A stretch of 64,000 bases of DNA from an uncultured Flavobacteriales bacterium (lineage in GTDB: Bacteria; Bacteroidota; Bacteroidia; Flavobacteriales_D; Sanyastnellaceae). The DNA lies in NCBI GenBank assembly GCA_938084585.1, contig CALKFF010000011.1:27027-91026 (forward strand), given 5' to 3'. The notes beneath the pieces are model-generated. The model searched no databases, was not told where the DNA came from, and saw only the letters and a program-made list of their open reading frames with translations. Below are positions 38,042 through 45,190 of the stretch, piece by piece. The number at the start of each line of letters is the position of its first letter. The stretch's first letter is position 1. A program made the translations under genes and the position numbers.

Positions 38042-38944
38042 TCAGGGCTTGCGAAGCGTGATGTGCATGCACCCGCCCTCAGGGATGACGTAGATGATGC
38101 CGGCATCCTGGTAGCGGTTGAGCAAGCGCTCCATTTCCCGCGTCGGGCTGCCGCAAGAGGCGTTGTCGTCCATGCGGTCGACAAAGGCGATGTCAAACGA
38201 CGCCCCGTAGCTGTGGGTGCTTTGGCTTCCCGTCGCGTTCAGGTTGCGGCGGCGCAACTTGCGCTGTTGGCTGTCCGTGCGTGTCACGGACGTCACCCGA
38301 AACACCGCGCCTTCAGAAGCGGTGCCCTCCAAAGCGTCGGCGAAGTCGTTCCCCATGTCCTGCAGGAGCTGGTACGTCTCAGGAAGCAACCAAGGGTGGC
38401 TGTGGGTCAAACGTGCGATCCGGTAACCGCGTCCGTCTTCCACCTCGACCAATTTGCCGTTGCGCTTCCCCGCCCCGAGCTCCACGTCGTTCTTCACAAA
38501 GAAGCTGTTGGGCAAGCTGCGCGCTGCCCTTTGGTGCGCGGTGTAGGGGTTCTTGGGGACGCGCATGGTCTTCTTGCACACGCTGCAGGGCAAGATGTCA
38601 GTGCGGCGCTCGCGCGGTGCGTCGACCGCGGGCTCGGGAACAGACTCCACCACAGGCTGTGGCGTGGGTTCAGGTTCGGGCAACAAGGTGCGCTCGGTTG
38701 TGACTGGCGGCGGGGTCGCATCGTCCTGCGTGGCATCCTCGGCCTCTTCCTGGGCGGTGCGGTTGCGCAACAAGACAGGGAAGGCTTCTTTTTTCTGGAG
38801 GGCCACCACGGGTTTGGGGTGGGTCAAGCGCGTGAACGCCTCTTCCTCCGCTTCGCTGGATCCCACGAGCGCCACCATCCCGCTTGAGCAGCCGACCAAA
38901 ATCAGCCCCACGAGCCCCAACCGGTCCCAACGCATTGCTTTCAT
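38042..38944 (-). CDS. DUF5715 putative lipoprotein (peptidase M15-like)
   Basis: A 300-aa exported protein. The N-terminus has a hydrophobic stretch ending LILVGCSSG, a plausible lipobox, then a ~90-residue low-complexity linker rich in Glu, Pro and Thr. The C-terminal half carries motifs like those of DUF5715/M15-type enzymes: RVTSVTRTDSQQRKLRRRN, THSYGASFDIAFVD and GGCMHITLRKP, where His and Asp could bind zinc. A CSVCKK pair precedes this domain. A peptidoglycan-related role is plausible but unproven. Start chosen at the ATG at 38944, behind a GAAATTTG box. Confidence 0.78.
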   Translation of the reverse strand: MKAMRWDRLGLVGLILVGCSSGMVALVGSSEAEEEAFTRLTHPKPVVALQKKEAFPVLLRNRTAQEEAEDATQDDATPPPVTTERTLLPEPEPTPQPVVESVPEPAVDAPRERRTDILPCSVCKKTMRVPKNPYTAHQRAARSLPNSFFVKNDVELGAGKRNGKLVEVEDGRGYRIARLTHSHPWLLPETYQLLQDMGNDFADALEGTASEGAVFRVTSVTRTDSQQRKLRRRNLNATGSQSTHSYGASFDIAFVDRMDDNASCGSPTREMERLLNRYQDAGIIYVIPEGGCMHITLRKP

Positions 38945-38950
38945 GACTGC

Positions 38951-38958
38951 CAAATTTC
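38951..38958 (-). promoter_or_regulatory. -7-like box, GAAATTTG
   Basis: One mismatch to TAnnTTTG, 6 nt upstream of the ATG at 38944. Confidence 0.35.
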
Positions 38959-39058
38959 ACAGGAAGCGTCGAATCGACTGGGACAGGACGTCCACAAATT
39001 CCCACGCGCCAATGTTGAAACGCGTTGAGGGGCCCAAGCGTATGTCACGGCCGTTGTT

Positions 39059-39066
39059 GCACTTTG
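39059..39066 (+). promoter_or_regulatory. -7-like box, GCACTTTG
   Basis: Two mismatches to TAnnTTTG, 6 nt before the ATG at 39073. Confidence 0.25.
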
Positions 39067-39072
39067 CATCCC

Positions 39073-39624
39073 ATGGCAACACTTGGCGCAAAAATCAACC
39101 ACCCCAGCTACGGCGAGGGGGTCATCTTCAACCAAGACGGCGACTTCTGGCGCGTGTATTTCCAAGAACACGGCGAGAAAGAATTCAACAAGTCGTTCGG
39201 CGGTTGGGAGCTTGTGGAGGAAGGCATGGAAGCAGGGGCGGTCGACTTGAGTGATTTGACCTCGGCGGTGGAGCAGGTCTTCGAAGAGCACATTTACCGC
39301 ATTGAGCAGCACATCGAACCGCCCCCCATCGAACTTGGGGACCGGTGGGACGGCGGCACGCTCATCATGCAACCCGGTGACGATGGATTGCAAGCCAAAG
39401 AGGTGCCGGTGGAAACCTTCTTCCACAAGGTCGTCATGGTGCGCGACCGCCTGCGCGTCATGGAACAGCAGATCAACGCCCAGGACAAATTGTCGGACGA
39501 AGACAAGGTGAACCTGCAGCAATACATCACGCGGATTTACGGCAGCCTGACCACCTTCAACGTGCTGTTCAAGTACAAGGAAGACCACTTCAAAGGCGCC
39601 AGCAAAAGCGAGGAAGGGTCATGA
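39073..39624 (+). CDS. Hypothetical protein with SH3-like N-terminus
   Basis: A 183-aa soluble acidic protein. The first ~35 residues (GAKINHPSYGEGVIFNQDGD) resemble the short SH3-like 'HPxFGEG' module seen in UvrD tails and DUF3553 proteins, which contacts RNA polymerase or nucleic acid in some cases. The remainder is helical, including a Gln/Glu-rich coiled-coil-like stretch (MEQQINAQDKLSDEDKVNLQ). I do not recognise the full-length family. It overlaps the next small gene by 4 nt, forming a probable three-gene operon with the Nramp-like transporter. Confidence 0.7.
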   Translation: MATLGAKINHPSYGEGVIFNQDGDFWRVYFQEHGEKEFNKSFGGWELVEEGMEAGAVDLSDLTSAVEQVFEEHIYRIEQHIEPPPIELGDRWDGGTLIMQPGDDGLQAKEVPVETFFHKVVMVRDRLRVMEQQINAQDKLSDEDKVNLQQYITRIYGSLTTFNVLFKYKEDHFKGASKSEEGS

Positions 39625-39812
39625 TTTGGGCGCTGCTTTCGAAACTGAACAAGTGGCTGTTGCCCTCCATCCACAAGGTGCCTGATTTGACCCGGTTGAG
39701 TGGCTTTCAAAAGGCCATCGTCGGTTGGAAGATGTGGGTGACTTACAAGCACCTCGACACCCTCAAGGAACGCGGAGAAGGGCCGTTGAACGGCGAATCC
39801 CTCCCCCACTGA
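39621..39812 (+). CDS. Small hypothetical protein, 63 aa
   Basis: A basic, Trp-rich protein starting MIWALLSKLNKWLLPSIHKV. The N-terminus is an amphipathic or weakly hydrophobic helix that could touch the membrane; no true transmembrane segment is clear. Its ATG overlaps the preceding stop (ATGA), and the transporter gene starts 1 nt after its own stop (TGAcATG), so it is tightly coupled to a membrane transporter. No family recognised. Confidence 0.65.
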   Translation: MIWALLSKLNKWLLPSIHKVPDLTRLSGFQKAIVGWKMWVTYKHLDTLKERGEGPLNGESLPH

Positions 39813-39813
39813 C

Positions 39814-41082
39814 ATGGCGGCCTCCCAGGTGGAGCGGTGGCTGAAGACCCTGGGGCCCGGCATATTGTTCGCGTCCACCTGCATCGGGGTGTCCCACCTG
39901 GTCCAATCGACGAGGGCGGGGGCGTTGGCGGGGTTTGGCCTCGTGTGGGCGGTGGTGGCGGCGAACGCCGCGAAATACCCCTTCTTTGAATTCGGGTCGC
40001 GCTACGCGTCGGCCACCGGGACCTCGCTGATCGAGGGTTACCGCAAGTTGGGGCGCCTGGCGTCCTGGGGCTACCTCGCCACGGGCCTTGCCACGGGCTT
40101 TTTCGTGGTGGCGGCAGTGGGACTGGTGACGGCGGCGTTCCTGGACGCCTTGCTCGGGATTTCTGCCGCGGCAGGCACCGCTTCCACGACTTGGGTGGCG
40201 GTCGGGCTGTTTGTGGCCACCACGGCCCTCCTGCTCGTGGGCAAGTTCAACACGTTGGACAAGCTGGTCAAGCTCCTCGCTAGCGTGCTCGTGCTGTCCA
40301 CCGTGGTGGCGATCGTGCTCAGCGTGGCCTCGCCCCCCGAAGCCCTTCCCGCCGTGGAGTGGCCGGAATGGGACCTGGACACCGCGGCAGGCGCCGCCTT
40401 CCTGATTGCGTTGATGGGCTGGATGCCCACGGCGGTCGACTTGAGCACGTGGAACAGCATCTGGACGCTGGAACGCATTCAGGCCTCTGGGTACCGCCCT
40501 ACCCTTCGAGAAACGCTGCGCGAATTCAACCTGGGGTACGGGGTCTCGGCCTTCTTGGCGTTTGGGTTTTTGACGCTCGGTGCCTTGCTGCTTCACCGCA
40601 CGGGCGCATCGCTGCCGTCGGGGAGCGCGGGCTTTGCCGCCGGCATCGTCGGGCTGTACGCCAAGAGCATCGGACCGTGGAGCGCGCCCATCATGGGGGC
40701 GGCCGCCTTCAGTGCGATGCTCGGCACCTGCATCGCGGTGATGGACGGGTACGCCCGGAGCTTGTCGCAATCGCTTGCAGTGGCCTTGGGGCGCGAAGCT
40801 TCGGCACGCTGGGGTCAGATGGCCCTGCTGACCGTCGCGGCCGGAGGCCTGGCCATCGTCGTCATGTTCTCAGGCCAGATCAAGCAACTCGTCGACCTCG
40901 CCACCACCCTGTCGTTCCTGGTCGCGCCCTTGGTCGCGTTTTGGAACCTCCGACTTGTGACGCGGTCCGACTTCCCGGGGGACGCCCGACCGGGCCGTGG
41001 CCTTCAGGCGTGGGCCTGGGCCGGCTTGGCCTTTCTGACGGCGTTCACCCTTTGGTTCCTTTGGATCCAATTCGTCGCTTGA
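39814..41082 (+). CDS. Nramp-superfamily-like transporter with noncanonical metal-site motifs
   Basis: A 422-aa membrane protein with about 11 hydrophobic helices and the Nramp-like opening LGPGILFASTCIGVSHLVQS. Canonical Nramp proteins have DPGN in helix 1 and MPH in helix 6; here helix 1 reads STCIGVSHLVQ and helix 6 GWMPTAVDLSTWNS. The residues that bind Mn/Fe are therefore not conserved, and the substrate is uncertain; related noncanonical groups transport Mg or Al, or remain uncharacterised. Last gene of a three-gene set. Its 3' end overlaps the convergent phosphatase gene by 38 nt. Confidence 0.85.
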   Translation: MAASQVERWLKTLGPGILFASTCIGVSHLVQSTRAGALAGFGLVWAVVAANAAKYPFFEFGSRYASATGTSLIEGYRKLGRLASWGYLATGLATGFFVVAAVGLVTAAFLDALLGISAAAGTASTTWVAVGLFVATTALLLVGKFNTLDKLVKLLASVLVLSTVVAIVLSVASPPEALPAVEWPEWDLDTAAGAAFLIALMGWMPTAVDLSTWNSIWTLERIQASGYRPTLRETLREFNLGYGVSAFLAFGFLTLGALLLHRTGASLPSGSAGFAAGIVGLYAKSIGPWSAPIMGAAAFSAMLGTCIAVMDGYARSLSQSLAVALGREASARWGQMALLTVAAGGLAIVVMFSGQIKQLVDLATTLSFLVAPLVAFWNLRLVTRSDFPGDARPGRGLQAWAWAGLAFLTAFTLWFLWIQFVA

Positions 41083-41791
41083 CCTCGCCCATCAAGTACA
41101 GCATCTCGGTGCCAATCTGACGGCATCGCGCGTCGTACGTCGCCGCCTCCTCGTCCGTCCCGTCGCTCACTTTAGGGTCCACGTACGGCGTGGCAAAACG
41201 GGCGGCAGCCCCGTGCACCAGAGGACATCCCCGGTCTGCGCTGCTGCACGTCATGACCGCCCCAAATCCCTGTTGTGGGTTGGCCTCGTCGGTGTACGTC
41301 TTGGAGAAGCACGCCATCCCCAGAACGTCCTTGCCCATGGAGACGTCGTAGGTCGGGTTGGTGGCGCCATGCACGGTGTCTTGCACCGCCACTTGGAATC
41401 CCGCACGACGCATGGCCGCCACCGTGCGTGGGTTGCACGCGGTGGCTTCTGTGCCTCCGCTGAACGTGCGCACGCCTTGCAGCCCTGAAACTTCTGCCCC
41501 CACCTGCGCCCAAACCTGCGCCAAATGGCTGCGTCGGCTGTTGTGCGTGCAGATGAAGGTCAAATCCACGTGGCCTGAATCGACCAACATGTCGGCCACC
41601 CAAAGGGCCACCTCCTTGAGCTCAGACTGGCGCACCTGGGCGATGTCCACGGTGTCGCCCGCCATGGATTCCACGGTTTGGGCCAAGGAAGGGTGCAGGT
41701 GATCGAGGGTCATGGTCGTCGGGGCAGAGGGTGCTTGGCAGGCCAACCACATGCTGGCCACCAAACCTCCCATCAAGGGGCGAAAAGTCAT
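41045..41791 (-). CDS. Low-molecular-weight tyrosine phosphatase/arsenate reductase-like lipoprotein
   Basis: A 248-aa exported protein. The signal sequence MTFRPLMGGLVASMWLACQ ends in a lipobox, so the enzyme is placed outside the cytoplasm, unusual for this fold. The P-loop is FICTHNSRRSHLAQVW (about residue 78), the C-x5-R-S motif of LMW-PTP/ArsC enzymes, and a distal segment DEEAATYDARCRQIGTEMLY matches the family's C-terminal helix. A further Cys pair (SSADRGCP, ARC) may take part in redox steps. Substrate unknown. The ATG at 41791 lies 4 nt behind a TCTCTTTG box. Confidence 0.82.
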   Translation of the reverse strand: MTFRPLMGGLVASMWLACQAPSAPTTMTLDHLHPSLAQTVESMAGDTVDIAQVRQSELKEVALWVADMLVDSGHVDLTFICTHNSRRSHLAQVWAQVGAEVSGLQGVRTFSGGTEATACNPRTVAAMRRAGFQVAVQDTVHGATNPTYDVSMGKDVLGMACFSKTYTDEANPQQGFGAVMTCSSADRGCPLVHGAAARFATPYVDPKVSDGTDEEAATYDARCRQIGTEMLYLMGEVKRRIGSKGTKG

Positions 41792-41795
41792 GTCC

Positions 41796-41803
41796 CAAAG
41801 AGA
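41796..41803 (-). promoter_or_regulatory. -7-like box, TCTCTTTG
   Basis: One mismatch to TAnnTTTG, 4 nt upstream of the ATG at 41791. Confidence 0.35.
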
Positions 41804-41883
41804 CGGATTGCCGGCCACTTCGCAGCCACACGCCTGTCAAGAAAACGTGAAGAAATCGACAAGGCCATTCGGTGGAATCTCAC

Positions 41884-41891
41884 GACCTTCG
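41884..41891 (+). promoter_or_regulatory. -7-like box, GACCTTCG
   Basis: Two mismatches to TAnnTTTG, 4 nt before the ATG at 41896; closely parallels the lpdA box TACCTTCG. Confidence 0.35.
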
Positions 41892-41895
41892 GAGC

Positions 41896-42681
41896 ATGAA
41901 CCGCATCACCATCACCGCCTTGGGCGTCGTCGCTTTCGTTGGACTCATGGCCTCCTCAGGAGGGGTGGCTGAACAACAAAACCAAGACCGCACTGGCGCC
42001 CCCGGCTCCAACTCGCCGTGCTCCGCGTGCCACAACGCCGGCAACACAGACGCCGCGTCGGCGTTTGAGGTGGTGGACCCCGCCACCAACGAATCGGCAA
42101 CCTCCTACCTCGCAGGCCAGGACTACCTCGTTCGGATGGTGGTCGAGAGTTCCAACGCCAGCCGCTACGGCGCGCAAGGCACCGCGGTGTTTGCCGACGG
42201 CAGCAACGCAGGCGCGTTCTCCATGCCTGCCAACAACGTGCAACTGGAAGACGTTAACGGGCGCCACATCGTGGAGCAAAACGCCTTGAGCAACAGCAAC
42301 GTGTTTGAAGTCACATGGACCGCCCCGGCCTCAGGGTCCGGCGACGCCATCTTCTACATGAGCGGTTTGGCTTGCAACGGCGACGGCGGCACGTTGGGCG
42401 ACGCCTACGGCGGCGCGTCGTTCACCTTGCCAGAAGAAGGCACTTCGAGCCTCGCCGACCTGTCCCTCAGCGGCACGCGCCCGGTCGCCCAATTCGGCCA
42501 ATGGACCTGGACGGCACCCACCGAGGGTCAATTCGTGGTGGCCGACCTCGCCGGCCGCGTGCTGCGCAACGACAAAGCTTTGAAGGACCAGCGCCTCAAA
42601 TGGGAAGCCCAAGGCGTGCATGTGGCGTCGTTCGTGTCGAACGATGGGCGTCGCGCATCTTGGACCTTGGGGGCGCACTGA
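41896..42681 (+). CDS. Secreted choice-of-anchor V/Reeler-like protein with CxxCH motif
   Basis: A 261-aa exported protein: signal peptide (MNRITITALGVVAFVGLMAS), then NSPCSACHNAGNTDA, whose CxxCH could bind heme c, then a Reeler-like beta domain (about residues 45-170, ending with FYMSGLACNGDGG). The C-terminal ~75 residues (WTWTAPTEGQFVVADLAGRV...) resemble a T9SS type A sorting domain. This architecture is a recurring Bacteroidota surface protein; its function is unknown. xseA begins 14 nt after its stop, in another frame. Confidence 0.8.
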   Translation: MNRITITALGVVAFVGLMASSGGVAEQQNQDRTGAPGSNSPCSACHNAGNTDAASAFEVVDPATNESATSYLAGQDYLVRMVVESSNASRYGAQGTAVFADGSNAGAFSMPANNVQLEDVNGRHIVEQNALSNSNVFEVTWTAPASGSGDAIFYMSGLACNGDGGTLGDAYGGASFTLPEEGTSSLADLSLSGTRPVAQFGQWTWTAPTEGQFVVADLAGRVLRNDKALKDQRLKWEAQGVHVASFVSNDGRRASWTLGAH

Positions 42682-42695
42682 ACGCCAAACCCCAC

Positions 42696-43958
42696 GTGTC
42701 GCAATCCGCTGAAAAAACCATCTACACGCTTTCCCAACTTGGGGAGAGCCTGAAGCGCACGCTGGAACGTGTCACCGAAGGGCGGGCCTTGTGGTTCAAG
42801 GCTGAAATCAGCAAGCTGACCACAGGCCCCACGGGCCATGTCTACCTCGACCTGGTGGAAGAGAAAGACGGACGTCGATTGGCCGTGATGCGTGGTGCCC
42901 TGTGGCGGGGTCAAGCCGACGTCGTCAAGGCCAAACTTGGAGACAACGTCAACCAGATCTTGCAAGCCGGTTCCGAGATTGTGTTCAGCGGACGGGTCAA
43001 CTTCCACGCCGTGTTTGGGGTGAGCTTGGTGATTGAAGACATCGACCTCGACGCCATGGTGGGCGAGGCTGAACGGCGCAAGCAAGCCACCCTCGCCACC
43101 CTGAAGAAAGAAGGCGCCCTCGCCACAAACGGCCTGCTCCCCATGCCCCGGCTGGTGCAACGCATTGCGTTGGTGGGCTCCCCTGGCACCTCTGGCTTTC
43201 GCGACTTCGGTGTGCACCTCCTTCGAAACGAATGGGGGCTGGGCTTCGACGTCGAGGTGTTCCCCACCTCCGTGCAGGGCAAGAACGCCCCGGCTGAAAT
43301 CGTGGCCGCCTTGGAAGCCGCGGCGGCCTCAGTCCCCGACGTCGTGGTGCTGGTGCGTGGCGGCGGATCGGCGCTGGACCTGGACGCGTTCAACGATTTG
43401 GAACTGTGCAGGGCCATCAGCCGTTGCCTCATCCCGGTCCTGACTGGAATCGGCCATGAAAGCGACTTGAGCGTCGCCGACCTCGTGGCCCACACCCAAT
43501 TCAAAACCCCCACCGCGGTGGCCGACGGCCTCGTGGACAAGATGGTGCAAGAGCAATCCCTGCTGCTGGAATGGACCGGACAGATGAGTCGCCACACCCA
43601 CCAACGCCTGGCGTGGGAACGCGAGCGCTTGGCGCATCTGACCCAGACCATGAGGTTGCAACCAGACCAAATGCTCCAAGCCAAGGCCGTCCAACTTGGC
43701 CACCTGCGCGAACGCACGTTGTCGCTGGCGCAGCAAGCCCTGGAGCGCCAAACCCAACGCATCGGCCAACTCCACCAAACTGTCGACGCCCTGAAGCCCG
43801 ACAACACCTTGGCCCGTGGGTTCTCCATCGCGCGTCATCAAGGCAAGGCCGTGAAGGACGCCGCGTTGCTGTCCAAGGACGACGTGGTCGAACTTCAATT
43901 TCACCAAGGCCGCGCCACGGCTGTGGTCACGACCGTAACTTCGAATCAAGATGGCTGA
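42696..43958 (+). CDS. xseA: Exodeoxyribonuclease VII large subunit
   Basis: A 420-aa XseA. An N-terminal OB-fold (YTLSQLGESLKRTLERVTEG ... GHVYLDLVEEKDGRRLAVMR) precedes the catalytic domain with VRGGGSALDLDAFND (about residue 222) and GIGHESDLSVADLVAHTQFKT PTA motifs, then a long coiled coil. With XseB it degrades single-stranded DNA in both directions. No ATG gives a sensible start: the GTG at 42696, 14 nt after the preceding stop, is my choice, with a CTG or upstream TTG possible. It overlaps xseB by 8 nt. Confidence 0.93.
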   Translation: MSQSAEKTIYTLSQLGESLKRTLERVTEGRALWFKAEISKLTTGPTGHVYLDLVEEKDGRRLAVMRGALWRGQADVVKAKLGDNVNQILQAGSEIVFSGRVNFHAVFGVSLVIEDIDLDAMVGEAERRKQATLATLKKEGALATNGLLPMPRLVQRIALVGSPGTSGFRDFGVHLLRNEWGLGFDVEVFPTSVQGKNAPAEIVAALEAAAASVPDVVVLVRGGGSALDLDAFNDLELCRAISRCLIPVLTGIGHESDLSVADLVAHTQFKTPTAVADGLVDKMVQEQSLLLEWTGQMSRHTHQRLAWERERLAHLTQTMRLQPDQMLQAKAVQLGHLRERTLSLAQQALERQTQRIGQLHQTVDALKPDNTLARGFSIARHQGKAVKDAALLSKDDVVELQFHQGRATAVVTTVTSNQDG

Positions 43959-44172
43959 ACACGACAACCTCAACCTGACCTACGATGAAGCGCTGCAGGA
44001 ACTCCAAGACATTTTGGGCCGCATGCAATCCAACGAATTGGGCATCGACAGCCTGACGGAGAACATCCAGCGCGCTTCGCTCCTGCTCGACTTCTGTCAA
44101 GGTAAGCTCCAAAAAACCGAGGCCGAGGTTCAAGCGGTGCTCAAACGACTCGGCCTCGAAGACGGAGAATGA
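43951..44172 (+). CDS. xseB: Exodeoxyribonuclease VII small subunit
   Basis: A 73-aa XseB with the family pattern LTYDEALQELQDILGRMQSN and a second helix ending SLLLDFCQGKLQKTEAEVQ. Several copies bind the XseA coiled coil. Its ATG lies within the last codons of xseA, giving coupled translation. Confidence 0.95.
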   Translation: MAEHDNLNLTYDEALQELQDILGRMQSNELGIDSLTENIQRASLLLDFCQGKLQKTEAEVQAVLKRLGLEDGE

Positions 44173-44187
44173 GGGGCGGGGTCAGGC

Positions 44188-44673
44188 TCAGTTCTTTTTG
44201 AGCTTGTCCAACAACTCTGAGGCAGACTGCTTCGCGTCGCCCACAGCTTCTTTCACTTTGTCCTTGGCGCTGTCCGTGCCCTTCTGCGCGCGCGCCAACA
44301 CTTCTTCCTTCACTTCATTCATCACCTCGGTGAGGTTGATGAACTCCACGCATCCGCCCATGGCTTGTGTGTAAAGGCGGTCGAGCTCGCGGTTGCCTGA
44401 GGGCTGCATGCACGGCAACACAGCCTCTGAAATCAAGACGTTCAATTCGGCGGCGGACACCTCGTCCATGCTCTTCATGCCCTCGAGGAATGCCGCGGCA
44501 GACTCCTTGTTCTCGGTCACGCAATCGCAAGGATCGCCGCGCTCTGCGACGGCTTGCTCCAACGTGGGGACGGCTGGGGCCGCGGATGTGGCTTCGCCGG
44601 TGCTTTCACCGCAGCTCTCCAACAAACACATCATGGCGACAATGGCCAGGGCAAGGGTCAAAAATGCTCTCAT
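44188..44673 (-). CDS. Putative lipoprotein with Cys-rich core
   Basis: A 161-aa exported protein with lipobox CLLESCGES (Cys at about residue 21) and a mature part with five further Cys (PCDC, LPC, GGC). The C-terminal third is a lysine-rich amphipathic helix (KDKVKEAVGDAKQSASELLD). No family recognised. It lies 30 nt downstream of the small membrane protein gene at 44704-45099 on the same strand, suggesting an operon. Confidence 0.7.
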   Translation of the reverse strand: MRAFLTLALAIVAMMCLLESCGESTGEATSAAPAVPTLEQAVAERGDPCDCVTENKESAAAFLEGMKSMDEVSAAELNVLISEAVLPCMQPSGNRELDRLYTQAMGGCVEFINLTEVMNEVKEEVLARAQKGTDSAKDKVKEAVGDAKQSASELLDKLKKN

Positions 44674-44703
44674 GGGAATTCGTTCTGTTGCTGTTCAGTT
44701 GGG

Positions 44704-45099
44704 TCACTCTTCGTCGCGGACGACCACAATGCGCTTCTCTACGCGCACCTCGCCGTCGCCGGATTCTTTGCGGATGATTTGGACGTCCTGGCCGTCGATC
44801 ATGCTTTCCATCACCTCTTCCATGTTCACCTCCACATCGATCTCGTCGCCGTTGGACGTGACATTCACAACGCCACCGCCTGGCAACGTGATCACGGTGT
44901 CCCCTTCAAACTCCTCGTCGGTGAACATCATCACCCCCACTTCGCCGTCCGACACCCACACGTTGTCGCCAACTTCCATGCAACCAGGATGGCCCTTGTG
45001 CATGCGAGGACCTTGGTGCCCCGTGACACGGCCAAGCAAGAAGCCCAACACCAGGAACACGGCGCTGAACAAGATGAGATGGGTGTTCTTGGATTCCAT
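44704..45099 (-). CDS. Hypothetical membrane-anchored acidic protein
   Basis: A 131-aa protein with one N-terminal transmembrane helix (LILFSAVFLVLGFLLG) and a strongly acidic soluble part with beta-strand-like valine-rich stretches (DTVITLPGGGVVNVTSNGDE). No family recognised. The ATG at 45099 lies 4 nt behind GACCTTGG. Probably transcribed with the lipoprotein gene that follows. Confidence 0.65.
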   Translation of the reverse strand: MESKNTHLILFSAVFLVLGFLLGRVTGHQGPRMHKGHPGCMEVGDNVWVSDGEVGVMMFTDEEFEGDTVITLPGGGVVNVTSNGDEIDVEVNMEEVMESMIDGQDVQIIRKESGDGEVRVEKRIVVVRDEE

Positions 45100-45103
45100 G
45101 AAC

Positions 45104-45111
45104 CCAAGGTC
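45104..45111 (-). promoter_or_regulatory. -7-like box, GACCTTGG
   Basis: Two mismatches to TAnnTTTG, 4 nt upstream of the ATG at 45099. Confidence 0.25.
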
Positions 45112-45190
45112 TTATCACTTCACCGCCTTCTCAGGCCTGAAGTTGACAAGTTGCCACCGTCTGTTTGTGAACTGCGTCCACGGCGCCGAA

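Noticed and set aside
45112..45150. ACTTCA...TGAAGT inverted repeat between the haloperoxidase-like gene and the small membrane protein gene
   Set aside because: Only 6 bp of stem, no T tract and poor continuity; not enough to call a terminator or operator.
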